From CAYMRB01 sp964392615 (lineage in GTDB: Bacteria; Planctomycetota; UBA8108), in the NCBI GenBank assembly GCA_964392615.1, contig CAYMRB010000341.1, positions 1-11,269 of the forward strand: 11,269 bases of DNA, read 5' to 3'. The notes below the pieces were generated by a model. It was not told the origin of the DNA. It did no database searches and saw only the letters and a list, made by a program, of their open reading frames with translations. Position 1 is the stretch's first letter, and the number at the start of each line of letters is the position of its first letter. The translations under genes and the position numbers were made by a program. Of the stretch, positions 1 to 7,614 are shown piece after piece.

Positions 1-131
1 CGCTCGGGGCGACCCGGGCCGTGGTGTGGCTCCACGGCGACGACCTCGGCTCCCGACACCTGCGCGAACGACGTGGCGTGGATGTCCGCCACGAATCCGG
101 AACCGATCAGACCGACCTGGATCGTCGACAT
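1..131 (-). CDS. Gfo/Idh/MocA-family NAD(P)-dependent oxidoreductase, N-terminus only (partial)
   Basis: Only the first ~43 codons are in the window; the gene continues past the left edge. The translated start MSTIQVGLIGSGFVADIHA has the Rossmann βαβ signature of the Gfo/Idh/MocA family: a short β-strand (VGLI), the GSGFVA glycine motif at residues 10-15, then a helix beginning DIHATSF, as in many of these sugar or inositol dehydrogenase-like enzymes. A second β-strand (EVVAV, residues 29-33) follows, as expected for the cofactor-binding fold. The ATG at 131-129 is chosen because AGGAGG (minus strand, 141-136) lies four bases upstream. Substrate cannot be inferred. Residues 34-43 (EPHHGPGRPE) do not resemble the family's usual next segment; a reading one base over (SHTTARVAPS) fits a little better, so a frameshift near base 32 is possible. 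The gene is divergent from the plus-strand TPR gene. Confidence 0.75.
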   Translation of the reverse strand, partial: MSTIQVGLIGSGFVADIHATSFAQVSGAEVVAVEPHHGPGRPE

Positions 132-135
132 GGGC

Positions 136-141
136 CCTCCT
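136..141 (-). promoter_or_regulatory. Shine-Dalgarno site of the oxidoreductase gene
   Basis: The minus strand reads AGGAGG, followed by GCCC and the ATG at 131. It is a perfect anti-16S match, although the four-base spacing is slightly short. It fixes the start codon of the leftward gene and supports the claim that a real gene exits the window here. Confidence 0.7.
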
Positions 142-280
142 CTTGCTCTTCCGTCACGGCTCGACCCGTAGTATGGCGAGATGGCCGCCTCCAGTTGAAG
201 GGAGAACCCCAAACAGCGTGGGATTAGAGCTCCCGCCGTGCCGATCCTTTCGGTAGCATCCACCGCGCACATTCCGCCCG
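142..280. promoter_or_regulatory. Divergent intergenic region, presumed to hold two promoters
   Basis: This is the only gap in the window between divergent genes, so promoters for both directions should lie here. On the minus strand there is a weak sigma-70-like pair: TTCAAC at 199-194 and CATACT at 176-171, separated by 18 bp (3/6 and 4/6 consensus matches). On the plus strand TTGAAG at 195-200 resembles a -35 box, but no convincing -10 follows at the right distance. No clear operator palindrome or riboswitch was recognised. The general role follows from gene orientation; the specific boxes are weak guesses. Confidence 0.3.
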
Positions 281-291
281 GAGAAACCTCG

Positions 292-1284
292 ATGTTCCGA
301 TATCTCGCTGCGCTCGTCCCAGTCCTGCTGCTGGCGGTGTCCTCGTCGCACGCCGCCGACGACGTCGCGACGTTGATCGACGCGGTTCGCAAGGCGCCGC
401 ACGCAGAGCGACGCGCGCACGTGGCGAAGCTGATCAACGCCGGCCCGGAAGCTCTGTCTGCCGTGCGCAAGGCGCGTGACGGCGCACCGGCCGGAGCGGT
501 GAAGGACGCGCTGACGCATGCGGCGCGCTGGATTCTCGCCGAGGAGCTCACGACGACGCTGCGCGCGGCGATCGAGAGCCAACTCACGTACGACGGCCAA
601 TACGACGGTCTGAAATCCGGGCCCTCCCAAGATCCTGCCCGGGGCGAGGAGACGGTCGAAGCGCTCCTCGCGCTCATCGACGACGAGAGCGTCGCCGGCG
701 GCTTTCGGTTCGCCGCGGTGCGCGCGATCGCGGACGTCGGCGACAAGAGGCTGCTGCCTCGGCTGCGCCGTCTGCATAGCGACCTCCTGCTGCACCCGAC
801 GCTGCGCGAGGAGATCGGCGTCGTGCTCGCGGTCTTCGGTGAAACGCACGCGGTCGAGAGCGACATCCGCACCGCCAAGCGCTACGCCACGTCCACACGC
901 GTCGACGTGCGGCTGCGCGCGCACGTCGAGCTCGCCCGCCTCTACTACCGCATCCGCGACTACAAGAAGGCGATCGAATCGTACGAGCAGATCGTGCAGA
1001 TCTCGCGGCAGATCTACGACGCGCAGAAGGGGCGACTGCCGGAGTCAGCCGTGCGCCAGCTCGCGGCCGAGCTCGCGATCCGGTACTACAACGCCGCGTG
1101 TTCGAACACCCTTGGCGGCGAGCTCGACCGCGCCAAGAAGTACCTGCGCGAGGCGATCCGGCTCAATCCCGAGCACTACGCGAGCATCGAGAAGGACGGC
1201 GACCTGATCGAGCTGCGCCAGCACCCGACCTACCCTGCCTTCAAGAAGGCGCTCGGCGCGCTGTTCGAAGACGACGAGCTGTGA
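292..1284 (+). CDS. Exported HEAT/TPR-repeat protein
   Basis: A 330-residue protein. ATG at 292 is preferred over an in-frame GTG at 238 because GGAG (280-283) sits eight bases upstream and because the protein then starts with a clean signal peptide: MFRYLAALVPVLLLAVSSSHA, likely cut after residue 21. Residues ~27-85 and ~119-187 are Ala/Leu/Arg-rich helical pairs resembling HEAT-type repeats (for example FRFAAVRAIADVGDKRLLPRL). Residues ~205-310 are TPR-like: VELARLYYRIRDYKKAIESYEQ, then YYNAACSNTLGGELDRAKKY and REAIRLNPEHYASIEKDGDL, ending ELRQHPTYPAFKKAL. That last segment matches the 'TPR end-of-group' pattern common in Planctomycetota (family knowledge). No catalytic motif is visible, so a periplasmic protein-protein interaction or scaffold role is inferred. 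It converges on the 1303-4182 gene with 18 bp between stop codons. Confidence 0.85.
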   Translation: MFRYLAALVPVLLLAVSSSHAADDVATLIDAVRKAPHAERRAHVAKLINAGPEALSAVRKARDGAPAGAVKDALTHAARWILAEELTTTLRAAIESQLTYDGQYDGLKSGPSQDPARGEETVEALLALIDDESVAGGFRFAAVRAIADVGDKRLLPRLRRLHSDLLLHPTLREEIGVVLAVFGETHAVESDIRTAKRYATSTRVDVRLRAHVELARLYYRIRDYKKAIESYEQIVQISRQIYDAQKGRLPESAVRQLAAELAIRYYNAACSNTLGGELDRAKKYLREAIRLNPEHYASIEKDGDLIELRQHPTYPAFKKALGALFEDDEL

Positions 1285-1302
1285 CGGGCAGTCGACCGGC
1301 GT

Positions 1303-4182
1303 CTACTCGGCGTCTGTCAGACCCAGCTTCGCGTGCAGCTCCTCCGCCAGCGGCCCCCAAGATCGCAGCTCGAGGGCCTTCTGGTAGCACGCGGTGCTCT
1401 TCTCGCCGTTCGTCTCCTCGCCCTCGATGCGTTCCCAGACTCGTCCGAGGTAGTAGTACAGGCTCGCGTCGTCCGGCTCCTTGCGAATCGCGTCTTGAAT
1501 GGCGGCCGACAGCGGCTCGAGTTGCTCCGCGGGCAGGTCATCCTGACACCTCGCGACGATCGACGCCTTCGCATCGATCGTCGCGGCCTTCTCCGACGCG
1601 GCGAACTCGCCCGCGATCTCCGCCAGCACGGTGTACTTCCCGGCGCTCGCCAGTTGCAGATAGACTCGCTGACGCAGGTACTCGTTGGCAGGCGCCGCAT
1701 CGAGCGCGGCGCGGATCGCTGCGGCGTCCCCCCGCGCGAGCTTCGCGACGTCCGGTCCGCGGCGCTCGTCCAACGCTCGCTGGAGCGCGCCGCGATCGAT
1801 GCCCGCGAGAATCGTCCGCCCCTGTGCGCCCTCGACGATCTGTGTCGCCGGACTCCAGAAGCCCTCGGTGTCATAGAGCGTGGACGCGACGACCTCGAGC
1901 GGTGAATGCACCACCGTCATGAGGCCGTCCGGCGGCTCTTGCATCCGCCTCTGCGCGAAGCGACCGGTCGCCGCCTCGCCGGGAACCCACTCGCCGCCCT
2001 GCTCCAGCCAGCCGGCGGCGAGCAGCACGGCGAGCAGCACCTCTCCCTCGCCGCTGAGCTCCATGGTCGAAGCAGCTGCCGCGCCGAGCACGCGATCGAG
2101 GTCGCGCCCCGTCGTCGGCAGAGGACGCCCGGCGAGCTCGACGGCGATCTCGTTCGCGCGCCGCGCACAGGAGCGCAAGTCGTCGGCCGCGGCGAACGGC
2201 CACCCGTCGGCCTGACCATCGAACACCCGGCGGGCGATCGCGCTCAGACGGGCCGAAGTGAACGGCATACAGAAACGACCGTGTGCGCGGACCGACTCCA
2301 TCGGCACCGCCCAAGCCCGGGTCTTCGTCTCGACGCCGAGCTCGCGGCGGTGCAGCAGAACGAGCTCGTCGCCCCGCTGCTCGACGCCCGTGACGTCGGG
2401 GTCGGCGATGAGAAGCTCCGCCGCGCCGTCCGCCGCGATACGGTAGATGCCGCTCGGCTCTCCCTCGCGGCGCCCCGTGAGCAGCCAGCCATCTCCCGCC
2501 GGCGCCAACGTGGACACGGTCTCCCAACCCTCGAGCTGCCGCGCAGCGCCGCCGTCAAACGGAACGATCGCGACGTGATTCGTCGCGGGATACGACTCGA
2601 CCCGCGACGCGGTGTTCGCGAGCACCGCCGTACCGGCACCGTTCGTCGCTAGATCCTGCACGCGAGTCGAGAACTCGTGCACCACGCGCTCCGTTCCGTC
2701 CTCCTGCAAGGCGATGAGTCGTTCCGGCCCGACCCAGGGCAGCTCCCCGAGCCCGGGAACGAACGGCGCGGTGCCCGGTCGCAGCAGCAGGATTCCGTTC
2801 TTGCCGCCGGGGACCACGCGATTCGCTGCGGTTCCGGTCGGCTCGGCAGTCCCCCTCTCCAGCCGTAGGACCTCCTGCCGATCGTCGACGATCACGAGGC
2901 CTGCCGGCCCCTCGGCGAACGTCAGGCTGCGTTGCCAATCCGACGCGCGGTAGAGACTCTCGGAAGTCGTGCTCGCCGCGGGCAACCGTCGCACTTCGTT
3001 GTTGCCCGCGACGATCAAGTCGTCGCCGACTCGACTCGCGCGCACGACGTAGGCGAGACCCGTGTCGCCCAGAAGCCGGGCCTTCGCGAGCAGGCGCTCG
3101 ACGTACTCGTCGACGGGGCTCTCCTCCGGCTGCGCCGCGGCTCCATCGACCTCGGGAAAGGCACCGATGTTCTCGATCGGCTCGATGCGAAGCGTCGAGA
3201 AGAAGAGGTCGCGCTCCGCCCGCGGCAGATCGGACGCGCCGGGAGAGATGTACCGGATGTCGAGGGCGTTCCCGCCTCTAAGAGGCGCGACCACGAGCAC
3301 GACGGCGTCGCCTTCCACGTCCATGACCGCACGCCGGCAAGCGATGGCGGAGATCTTGACATCCTCGCGGGATCGCGTCTCGAGCGCGGGCCAGTCCTCG
3401 CGCAAGTCGTCCGTCATCTCGTCAAGATACTGCTCCAGACTGCCGGAGACGTCCGCCTCGGCGATGTGGACACCGGATTCGTCGTCCAGGCTCATGAACG
3501 ACGCCAGCGCGCTCTCACTGTCTTCGGGTGCGAACGCCGTGCGGCGAATCGAGAAGGAGATCCGGTAGCCCCCCCACACCACGCGCTTCGTGATCGGCCG
3601 GTGCCGTTCCTCCCACTTCGAGTCGGCCCCCGGGAACTCGAACCCGTCGACGAACGACGCGGCCTCCTCTCCCAGCGCCTCGCGTCCGTCCTTGGGGACC
3701 CACGTCCTGAACACGTACGTCAGCCCGTGGTGTGACAGAAGATCGAACCGGGTCGTCTGCTCTTCCGAACGCTCCTTGGTGTCGATCTCCTGCCACGCTC
3801 GATGCACCCCGTCCTCTTCGGCGTACTCGACGGCACGAGGGCGAACGCGCTCGCCGGATCGGGCCTCGGGGGCCATCTCCTCGAGGATGCGCTCCGCGTC
3901 GGCGCGACACTCGACGGACGTCTCGAGCTCCTGCACGATCCAGACATAGGGCTTCTTCGAGTTGCGGCCGAGCCTGCGCTCGCACAGGAACTGAACGACG
4001 TCGTCGCTCACTTCATCGCCCTCCCAGCCGTCGGGGAGCTCGATCTGCGCGCCGTGCGTGCCGATGGCCTGCGGCCCGTCACCGATCAGCTGACCACCGA
4101 GCTTGAGCCACGCGAACGCGATCGCGAACACGACGCTGATCGCGACGAGCGAGACGAGTACCCACCGAACGACGACGCGCAT
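1303..4182 (-). CDS. Membrane-anchored protein: two DcrB/PsbP-like domains, propeller-like region, TPR tail
   Basis: A 959-residue protein. The open frame extends further upstream, but ATG at 4182 is chosen because AGGAG lies nine bases before it and the protein then begins with a signal anchor: MRVVVRWVLV followed by a hydrophobic stretch to about residue 27, with Arg2 and Arg6 placing the N-terminus inside. Residues ~42-185 (AQIELPDGWEGDEV through FVDGFEF) and ~197-335 (YRISF through FFSTLRIEP) look like two copies of a DcrB/PsbP-like α/β domain: a 'lipoprotein-like' strand, a middle strand-rich core, and a closing 'F..S..' strand. Residues ~375-628 have repeated short β-strands with 'VGDDLIVAGN', 'PAGLVIVDD', 'GDGWLLTG' and 'GDELVLLHRR' patterns suggesting a β-propeller. 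Residues ~818-955 are helical and end in a TPR-like unit (ASLYYYLGRVWERIEG, then CYQKALELR). No enzyme motif is seen. It probably acts as an envelope scaffold or sensor and may be the last gene of the kinase/CotH-like operon. Domain names rest on pattern recognition, not a search. Confidence 0.8.
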   Translation of the reverse strand: MRVVVRWVLVSLVAISVVFAIAFAWLKLGGQLIGDGPQAIGTHGAQIELPDGWEGDEVSDDVVQFLCERRLGRNSKKPYVWIVQELETSVECRADAERILEEMAPEARSGERVRPRAVEYAEEDGVHRAWQEIDTKERSEEQTTRFDLLSHHGLTYVFRTWVPKDGREALGEEAASFVDGFEFPGADSKWEERHRPITKRVVWGGYRISFSIRRTAFAPEDSESALASFMSLDDESGVHIAEADVSGSLEQYLDEMTDDLREDWPALETRSREDVKISAIACRRAVMDVEGDAVVLVVAPLRGGNALDIRYISPGASDLPRAERDLFFSTLRIEPIENIGAFPEVDGAAAQPEESPVDEYVERLLAKARLLGDTGLAYVVRASRVGDDLIVAGNNEVRRLPAASTTSESLYRASDWQRSLTFAEGPAGLVIVDDRQEVLRLERGTAEPTGTAANRVVPGGKNGILLLRPGTAPFVPGLGELPWVGPERLIALQEDGTERVVHEFSTRVQDLATNGAGTAVLANTASRVESYPATNHVAIVPFDGGAARQLEGWETVSTLAPAGDGWLLTGRREGEPSGIYRIAADGAAELLIADPDVTGVEQRGDELVLLHRRELGVETKTRAWAVPMESVRAHGRFCMPFTSARLSAIARRVFDGQADGWPFAAADDLRSCARRANEIAVELAGRPLPTTGRDLDRVLGAAAASTMELSGEGEVLLAVLLAAGWLEQGGEWVPGEAATGRFAQRRMQEPPDGLMTVVHSPLEVVASTLYDTEGFWSPATQIVEGAQGRTILAGIDRGALQRALDERRGPDVAKLARGDAAAIRAALDAAPANEYLRQRVYLQLASAGKYTVLAEIAGEFAASEKAATIDAKASIVARCQDDLPAEQLEPLSAAIQDAIRKEPDDASLYYYLGRVWERIEGEETNGEKSTACYQKALELRSWGPLAEELHAKLGLTDAE

Positions 4183-4189
4183 GGTCCGA

Positions 4190-4194
4190 ATCTC
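4190..4194 (-). promoter_or_regulatory. Shine-Dalgarno site deciding the start at 4182
   Basis: The minus strand reads CAGGAGATTCGGACC before the ATG; the AGGAG core is about nine bases from the start codon. It favours this ATG over in-frame starts further upstream, which would add a 166-residue Arg-rich, non-homologous-looking extension overlapping the CotH-family gene. Confidence 0.6.
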
Positions 4195-4263
4195 CTGCCG
4201 TTTCCCGAATCGAGCGTCGCCCTGCCGGGGCGAGCATGACGGGACCTTACGCGACGAGGGCCT

Positions 4264-4306
4264 CGGAGTCCACGTCGCCGCCGCGGGGCGCGGCAGCGCG
4301 ACTCCG
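4264..4306. terminator. Inverted repeat between the CotH-like and DcrB/TPR genes (possible attenuator)
   Basis: CGGAGTC at 4264-4270 is the exact reverse complement of GACTCCG at 4300-4306. Inside the loop, GCCGC (4277-4281) can pair with GCGGC (4290-4294) around an eight-base loop. The structure begins about 14 bases after the stop codon of the CotH-family gene when read on the minus strand. No T-run follows, so it is not a classical intrinsic terminator. It could be an RNA-stabilising hairpin, a partial terminator, or chance in GC-rich DNA. The rest of the 4183-4319 gap shows no gene or recognisable promoter. Confidence 0.35.
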
Positions 4307-4319
4307 CATCGGGACTGGG

Positions 4320-7300
4320 CTACTCCGCCGCGCCGTCGCCCGACTTGCTCTCGGCCTTCTTCTGCTCCGACTCGCGCCGCAGCTTGTCGAGCACTTCCTG
4401 CGGCACGTGCGGCACGTTCCGCTTCCCCGGCGTCGGATGCTTCCACGCGCGGAAGCTCCGCGTGCCGTCCTGGCGTCGCCCCCACGATTGCCCGAGAGGC
4501 ACGCCGCGGAACGCCATCGCGTCGATGCGCAGACTGCCCTCCTCGGGCGGACCGAACAGGCCGACGAACTCGCCGGAGTTCGAGAGCTTGAAGCTCGTGT
4601 GACGGCCGCGGTCGAGCCCGTCGGCGTAGAAGACGACGTAGCCGCGCGGTGGCATCACGATGTCCTCGGTGATACGCCACTTCGTCGCGCGACGGCGATC
4701 ATCCGTCAGATAGAACCCGCGCAACGGCACCGGCTGATCCGAGCGATTGTAGAGCTCGACGAACTCACCCGGCGCATCCGGCCCTTCCCCCGGACGCGGA
4801 CAGACCTCGTTGACCACGATGTCCGGTCGCACCGGCAGCCATAGCGCGACGCGCGGCGCGCCGAGCGGATAGGTGCGCGACAACCCGCTCTGCGACTCGA
4901 CGGCGAAGTAGTACTCGGTGCGCGGCCGATCGTCGCTCTTCTCGAGCACGATCGCCCAGCGGTAGCGCTCGTCATCCCAGACGAGCGGCACACGCTCGAA
5001 CGCGTGATCACCCTTCGATGCACCGCCGCTCGACTCGCGGAAGTGCAGCCAGACGCGCGCGGTCTTCGCCGGTCCGTCGCGCTCTCCGGAGACGCGGAAC
5101 GAGATCTCGATATCGCCGCTCTGCCGCTCCTCGACCGCATGTCGATACTCGGAGCCCGGCGGCGCAAGCGGCGCATCGACGCCCGATCGAACGAACTCCC
5201 AACCGCCCGGCTGGAACGCGGACCGACGCGACACGACGCCCGCGGACCAGTGACCGTAGAACGCGAAGTCCGCGAGCACGGACTGCGCGGCAGTGCGACC
5301 GGCGCGGCGCGTCAGCACGATCTGGCCGCCGGCACTGCGCGACGACGCCGCCTTTCCCAGCGCGACCTGCAGCCTGGCGCCAGGGCCGAGCGTTCCATCG
5401 GCCGACACGACCCGTCCGGGGCGATCGAACGACGTGCCGAGTCGATACGCGCCCAGGGAAACCGGCGCGTCGGAACGGTTGCGCAACCGGACCCATGCCG
5501 GCCCCGAGTCGGGGCGCAGCGACAGCTCCTCGATCACGACCGGCTCGGCGATCTCACGCCGCGCCTCCCGAATCGCTGCGCGGAGCGCCGCAGTTCGACG
5601 CCTGTGGCCCGCGGCGATCGCGTCCGGCCCTCGCAGGAACGAGGCGCCGCCGTCGTACGGCCACAATTCGATCTCCGCGGCCGCGGCGTCGCGAATCTCG
5701 CTCCAGAGCTCGTGCGCCATCGCCTCGACCGCGTCAGACGACAACGGCCCGGCCAGCAGCGCCTCGACGCGGTCGAGGTAGCGCGTGCGGAACCGGTCCA
5801 CGCCGAAGAATCTCGTCAGGAGCACCGACCAGCCGCTGCGCATACGCGCGCCGCGCCGCAGGGTGCGCGGAAACAGGACGCGCAGCGCGGCGTCGCGGTC
5901 GAGGCCGTGAATCGTCGCGCTCCCATCGACTATGCCCCAATCGCCGTAGCGATAGTGCTGCTGCAGGAGCTCCCACTTGCCGTTGCGGGAGTCGCGCAGC
6001 AAGTAGCGCTCGTCGAACGGCAGGTCCAGCTCACCGCGCACGGCGGCGAAGGCGAGTCGGTCGATGAGACGGTCGAGGTAGAACCTCTCCTCGAGGAACC
6101 GCTCGATCTCGCCCTCGTGCAGACGGCTGAGCGCCTGCGTCAGTCGCGTCAGTGCGGTGATGTCGCCCGCCTTGCCGATGCGGATGCCGCCCGGCGTCCA
6201 GTCGTCGCGCCAGTGATCGTCCCGCGTCGCGCGTGCGAGCAGCCCGACGCGGTCGAGCCTCGTGCGCTTGCGGAACTTGCTGTCGAGCGCCTCGATATCG
6301 AAACGCAGACCCTGAAGCTGCCCGTTGACGTGCACCACGACGGGCTGCACGCGCGGCGATGCCAAACCGAGGACGCCCGCAGCCGTCGCGCTCAACCGCT
6401 CCCGCAGCAGCGTGAAGTCGCCGGCCTCCGCACTCCAGTGAACGATGGGACGCTTGCCGAGCGTCCGCACGCGGTCCTTCGTCGTGTCGACCCGCCAGCT
6501 CTTGCGCCGGTGCCAGCGGTCTGGTCGCGTGTCGAGACCGATGTCCGCGAGAAACACGCGCCCGAGATGCGAGACCTCACCCGGCGCGACAGCAGGGGGA
6601 ATCTCGAGGACGGCGATCCGCCGCAATGCGTCGGCGCCGAGCCGCAGGTCGTACTCCGGCAAGCCGCCGCGACGCAGGTTCTCGGCGCGAATCGCCACGG
6701 GCTCGGACAGCGCGCTCTGCCCGCCGGCCGCACCGTAGACGCGCCCGCGGTAGAAGTACGTCGTACCGCTCGCGATCTGTCGATCGACGAAAAACGGCGT
6801 GCCGAGTGGCGTCGCGGTCAGACTGTCGTACGGCCCCTCGCGCTGCTCCGAGCGGAACACGCCGTAGCCGATCACGTCGTCGGCAAACGCGCCCCCCGCC
6901 GCTGGCGCGACGTCGAGAACGTTCGCAAGCGGCACGGCTCGACCGACGAGACGCGGCGCGGCAGGCGAAGGCGGTGTGCCGTCGACCGGCTCGTGGGGTC
7001 GAATCGCGATGGATGACACACGCGGCGGATGCGCGTCCGTGACCGCGACGAAGCGCAGGTCGAGCCAGCCGTCGAAGACCCCGACCTCGAACGAGCGTTC
7101 AAGCCACGCGAAGTCGCCGGCCGCCGCGAAGATGTCGACGTCGCGCAGCGCCTCATCGTTCTCTGCGAGCACGTCGAACACGCGCGCGCCCGGCGCCGCG
7201 ACCTCCGTCTCGACCAGACCGAGCTCGACGAGATACCGACCGCGCGGCACGCGGAACGAGTACCGGAACTCGCCCTGACGCCACGTCAGCGGGCGGCCGC

Positions 7301-7595
7301 GATCGCCGCCGCGAAGAAACCAGGCCGGTTCCGCACCGGTCGCCGTACGACCGGTCGCCGCGACCCAGCGCCCGGCGCGGCCTCCGATGTGCCCCATGCC
7401 GCGACGCGATTCGAACGGCAGGTCGCTCACGCGCCGCACGCCCGACTCGGCGGTGTAGATGCGGCCAGCGTGGCCGCAGACGACGTCGAGCGGCAATCCC
7501 TGCGCGGCGAGGTCGCGAGACGACGCAACGAGCACGAACCACACGAGCGACGTCGCCAGCGCGGACGCCGCCGACCGGACCGAAACACCCTTCAC
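4320..7595 (-). CDS. Secreted malectin-like / FN3-like / CotH-family / lamin-tail protein
   Basis: A 1091-residue protein beginning at GTG 7595. The start is set by GGAGGAG five bases upstream and by the signal peptide it gives (hydrophobic residues ~11-25, cleavage near LAAQG at 29-33). Residues ~35-200 match a malectin-type carbohydrate-binding domain: YSFRVPRGRYLVELGLVET, ARVFDVLAEN, RDVDIFAAAGDFAWLERSFE, WLDLRFVAV. Residues ~205-303 look FN3-like (VIGYGVFRSE, TTYFYRGRVYG). Residues ~310-680 resemble CotH: RRKSWRVD (363-370) parallels the family's KKSFRI, VVVHVNGQLQGLRFDIEALD (419-438) parallels VyvNGeywGLY..vE.vD, and RYLLRDSRNGKWELL (530-544) parallels NYYLYrDpdgKW. Residues ~683-812 look like a degenerate lamin-tail domain. 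Residues ~925-1060 are a clear one (DIVVNEVCPRPGE, GEFVELYNRSDQPVPLRGFY, FKLSNSGEFVGLF, PTPGKRN). The tail is charged. CotH proteins are atypical kinases, but key motifs look altered here. It lies 19 bp after the FHA-kinase gene. Confidence 0.85.
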   Translation of the reverse strand: MKGVSVRSAASALATSLVWFVLVASSRDLAAQGLPLDVVCGHAGRIYTAESGVRRVSDLPFESRRGMGHIGGRAGRWVAATGRTATGAEPAWFLRGGDRGRPLTWRQGEFRYSFRVPRGRYLVELGLVETEVAAPGARVFDVLAENDEALRDVDIFAAAGDFAWLERSFEVGVFDGWLDLRFVAVTDAHPPRVSSIAIRPHEPVDGTPPSPAAPRLVGRAVPLANVLDVAPAAGGAFADDVIGYGVFRSEQREGPYDSLTATPLGTPFFVDRQIASGTTYFYRGRVYGAAGGQSALSEPVAIRAENLRRGGLPEYDLRLGADALRRIAVLEIPPAVAPGEVSHLGRVFLADIGLDTRPDRWHRRKSWRVDTTKDRVRTLGKRPIVHWSAEAGDFTLLRERLSATAAGVLGLASPRVQPVVVHVNGQLQGLRFDIEALDSKFRKRTRLDRVGLLARATRDDHWRDDWTPGGIRIGKAGDITALTRLTQALSRLHEGEIERFLEERFYLDRLIDRLAFAAVRGELDLPFDERYLLRDSRNGKWELLQQHYRYGDWGIVDGSATIHGLDRDAALRVLFPRTLRRGARMRSGWSVLLTRFFGVDRFRTRYLDRVEALLAGPLSSDAVEAMAHELWSEIRDAAAAEIELWPYDGGASFLRGPDAIAAGHRRRTAALRAAIREARREIAEPVVIEELSLRPDSGPAWVRLRNRSDAPVSLGAYRLGTSFDRPGRVVSADGTLGPGARLQVALGKAASSRSAGGQIVLTRRAGRTAAQSVLADFAFYGHWSAGVVSRRSAFQPGGWEFVRSGVDAPLAPPGSEYRHAVEERQSGDIEISFRVSGERDGPAKTARVWLHFRESSGGASKGDHAFERVPLVWDDERYRWAIVLEKSDDRPRTEYYFAVESQSGLSRTYPLGAPRVALWLPVRPDIVVNEVCPRPGEGPDAPGEFVELYNRSDQPVPLRGFYLTDDRRRATKWRITEDIVMPPRGYVVFYADGLDRGRHTSFKLSNSGEFVGLFGPPEEGSLRIDAMAFRGVPLGQSWGRRQDGTRSFRAWKHPTPGKRNVPHVPQEVLDKLRRESEQKKAESKSGDGAAE

Positions 7596-7600
7596 CGCGT

Positions 7601-7607
7601 CTCCTCC
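7601..7607 (-). promoter_or_regulatory. Shine-Dalgarno site for the GTG start of the CotH-like gene
   Basis: GGAGGAG on the minus strand lies within the 19-bp gap after the kinase stop codon and five bases before GTG 7595. The longer in-frame ATG at 7649 would overlap the kinase gene, and its extra 18 residues would push the hydrophobic signal segment inward. The placement implies translational coupling with the upstream kinase gene. Confidence 0.75.
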
Positions 7608-7614
7608 AGCAGTG

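Noticed and set aside
238..291. In-frame GTG start 18 codons upstream for the HEAT/TPR gene
   Set aside because: No ribosome site nearby, and it would place residues before the signal peptide; the ATG at 292 with GGAG upstream fits better.
4183..4680. 166-residue upstream extension of the DcrB/TPR protein
   Set aside because: Arg-rich, overlaps the CotH-like gene antiphase, and would bury the membrane anchor. The ATG at 4182 has a good ribosome site.
5004..7016. 670-codon open frame on the plus strand opposite the CotH-like gene
   Set aside because: It is a shadow frame produced by the high GC third-position bias. Its product is Arg-rich with no domain, and the opposite strand encodes clear malectin, CotH and lamin-tail motifs.
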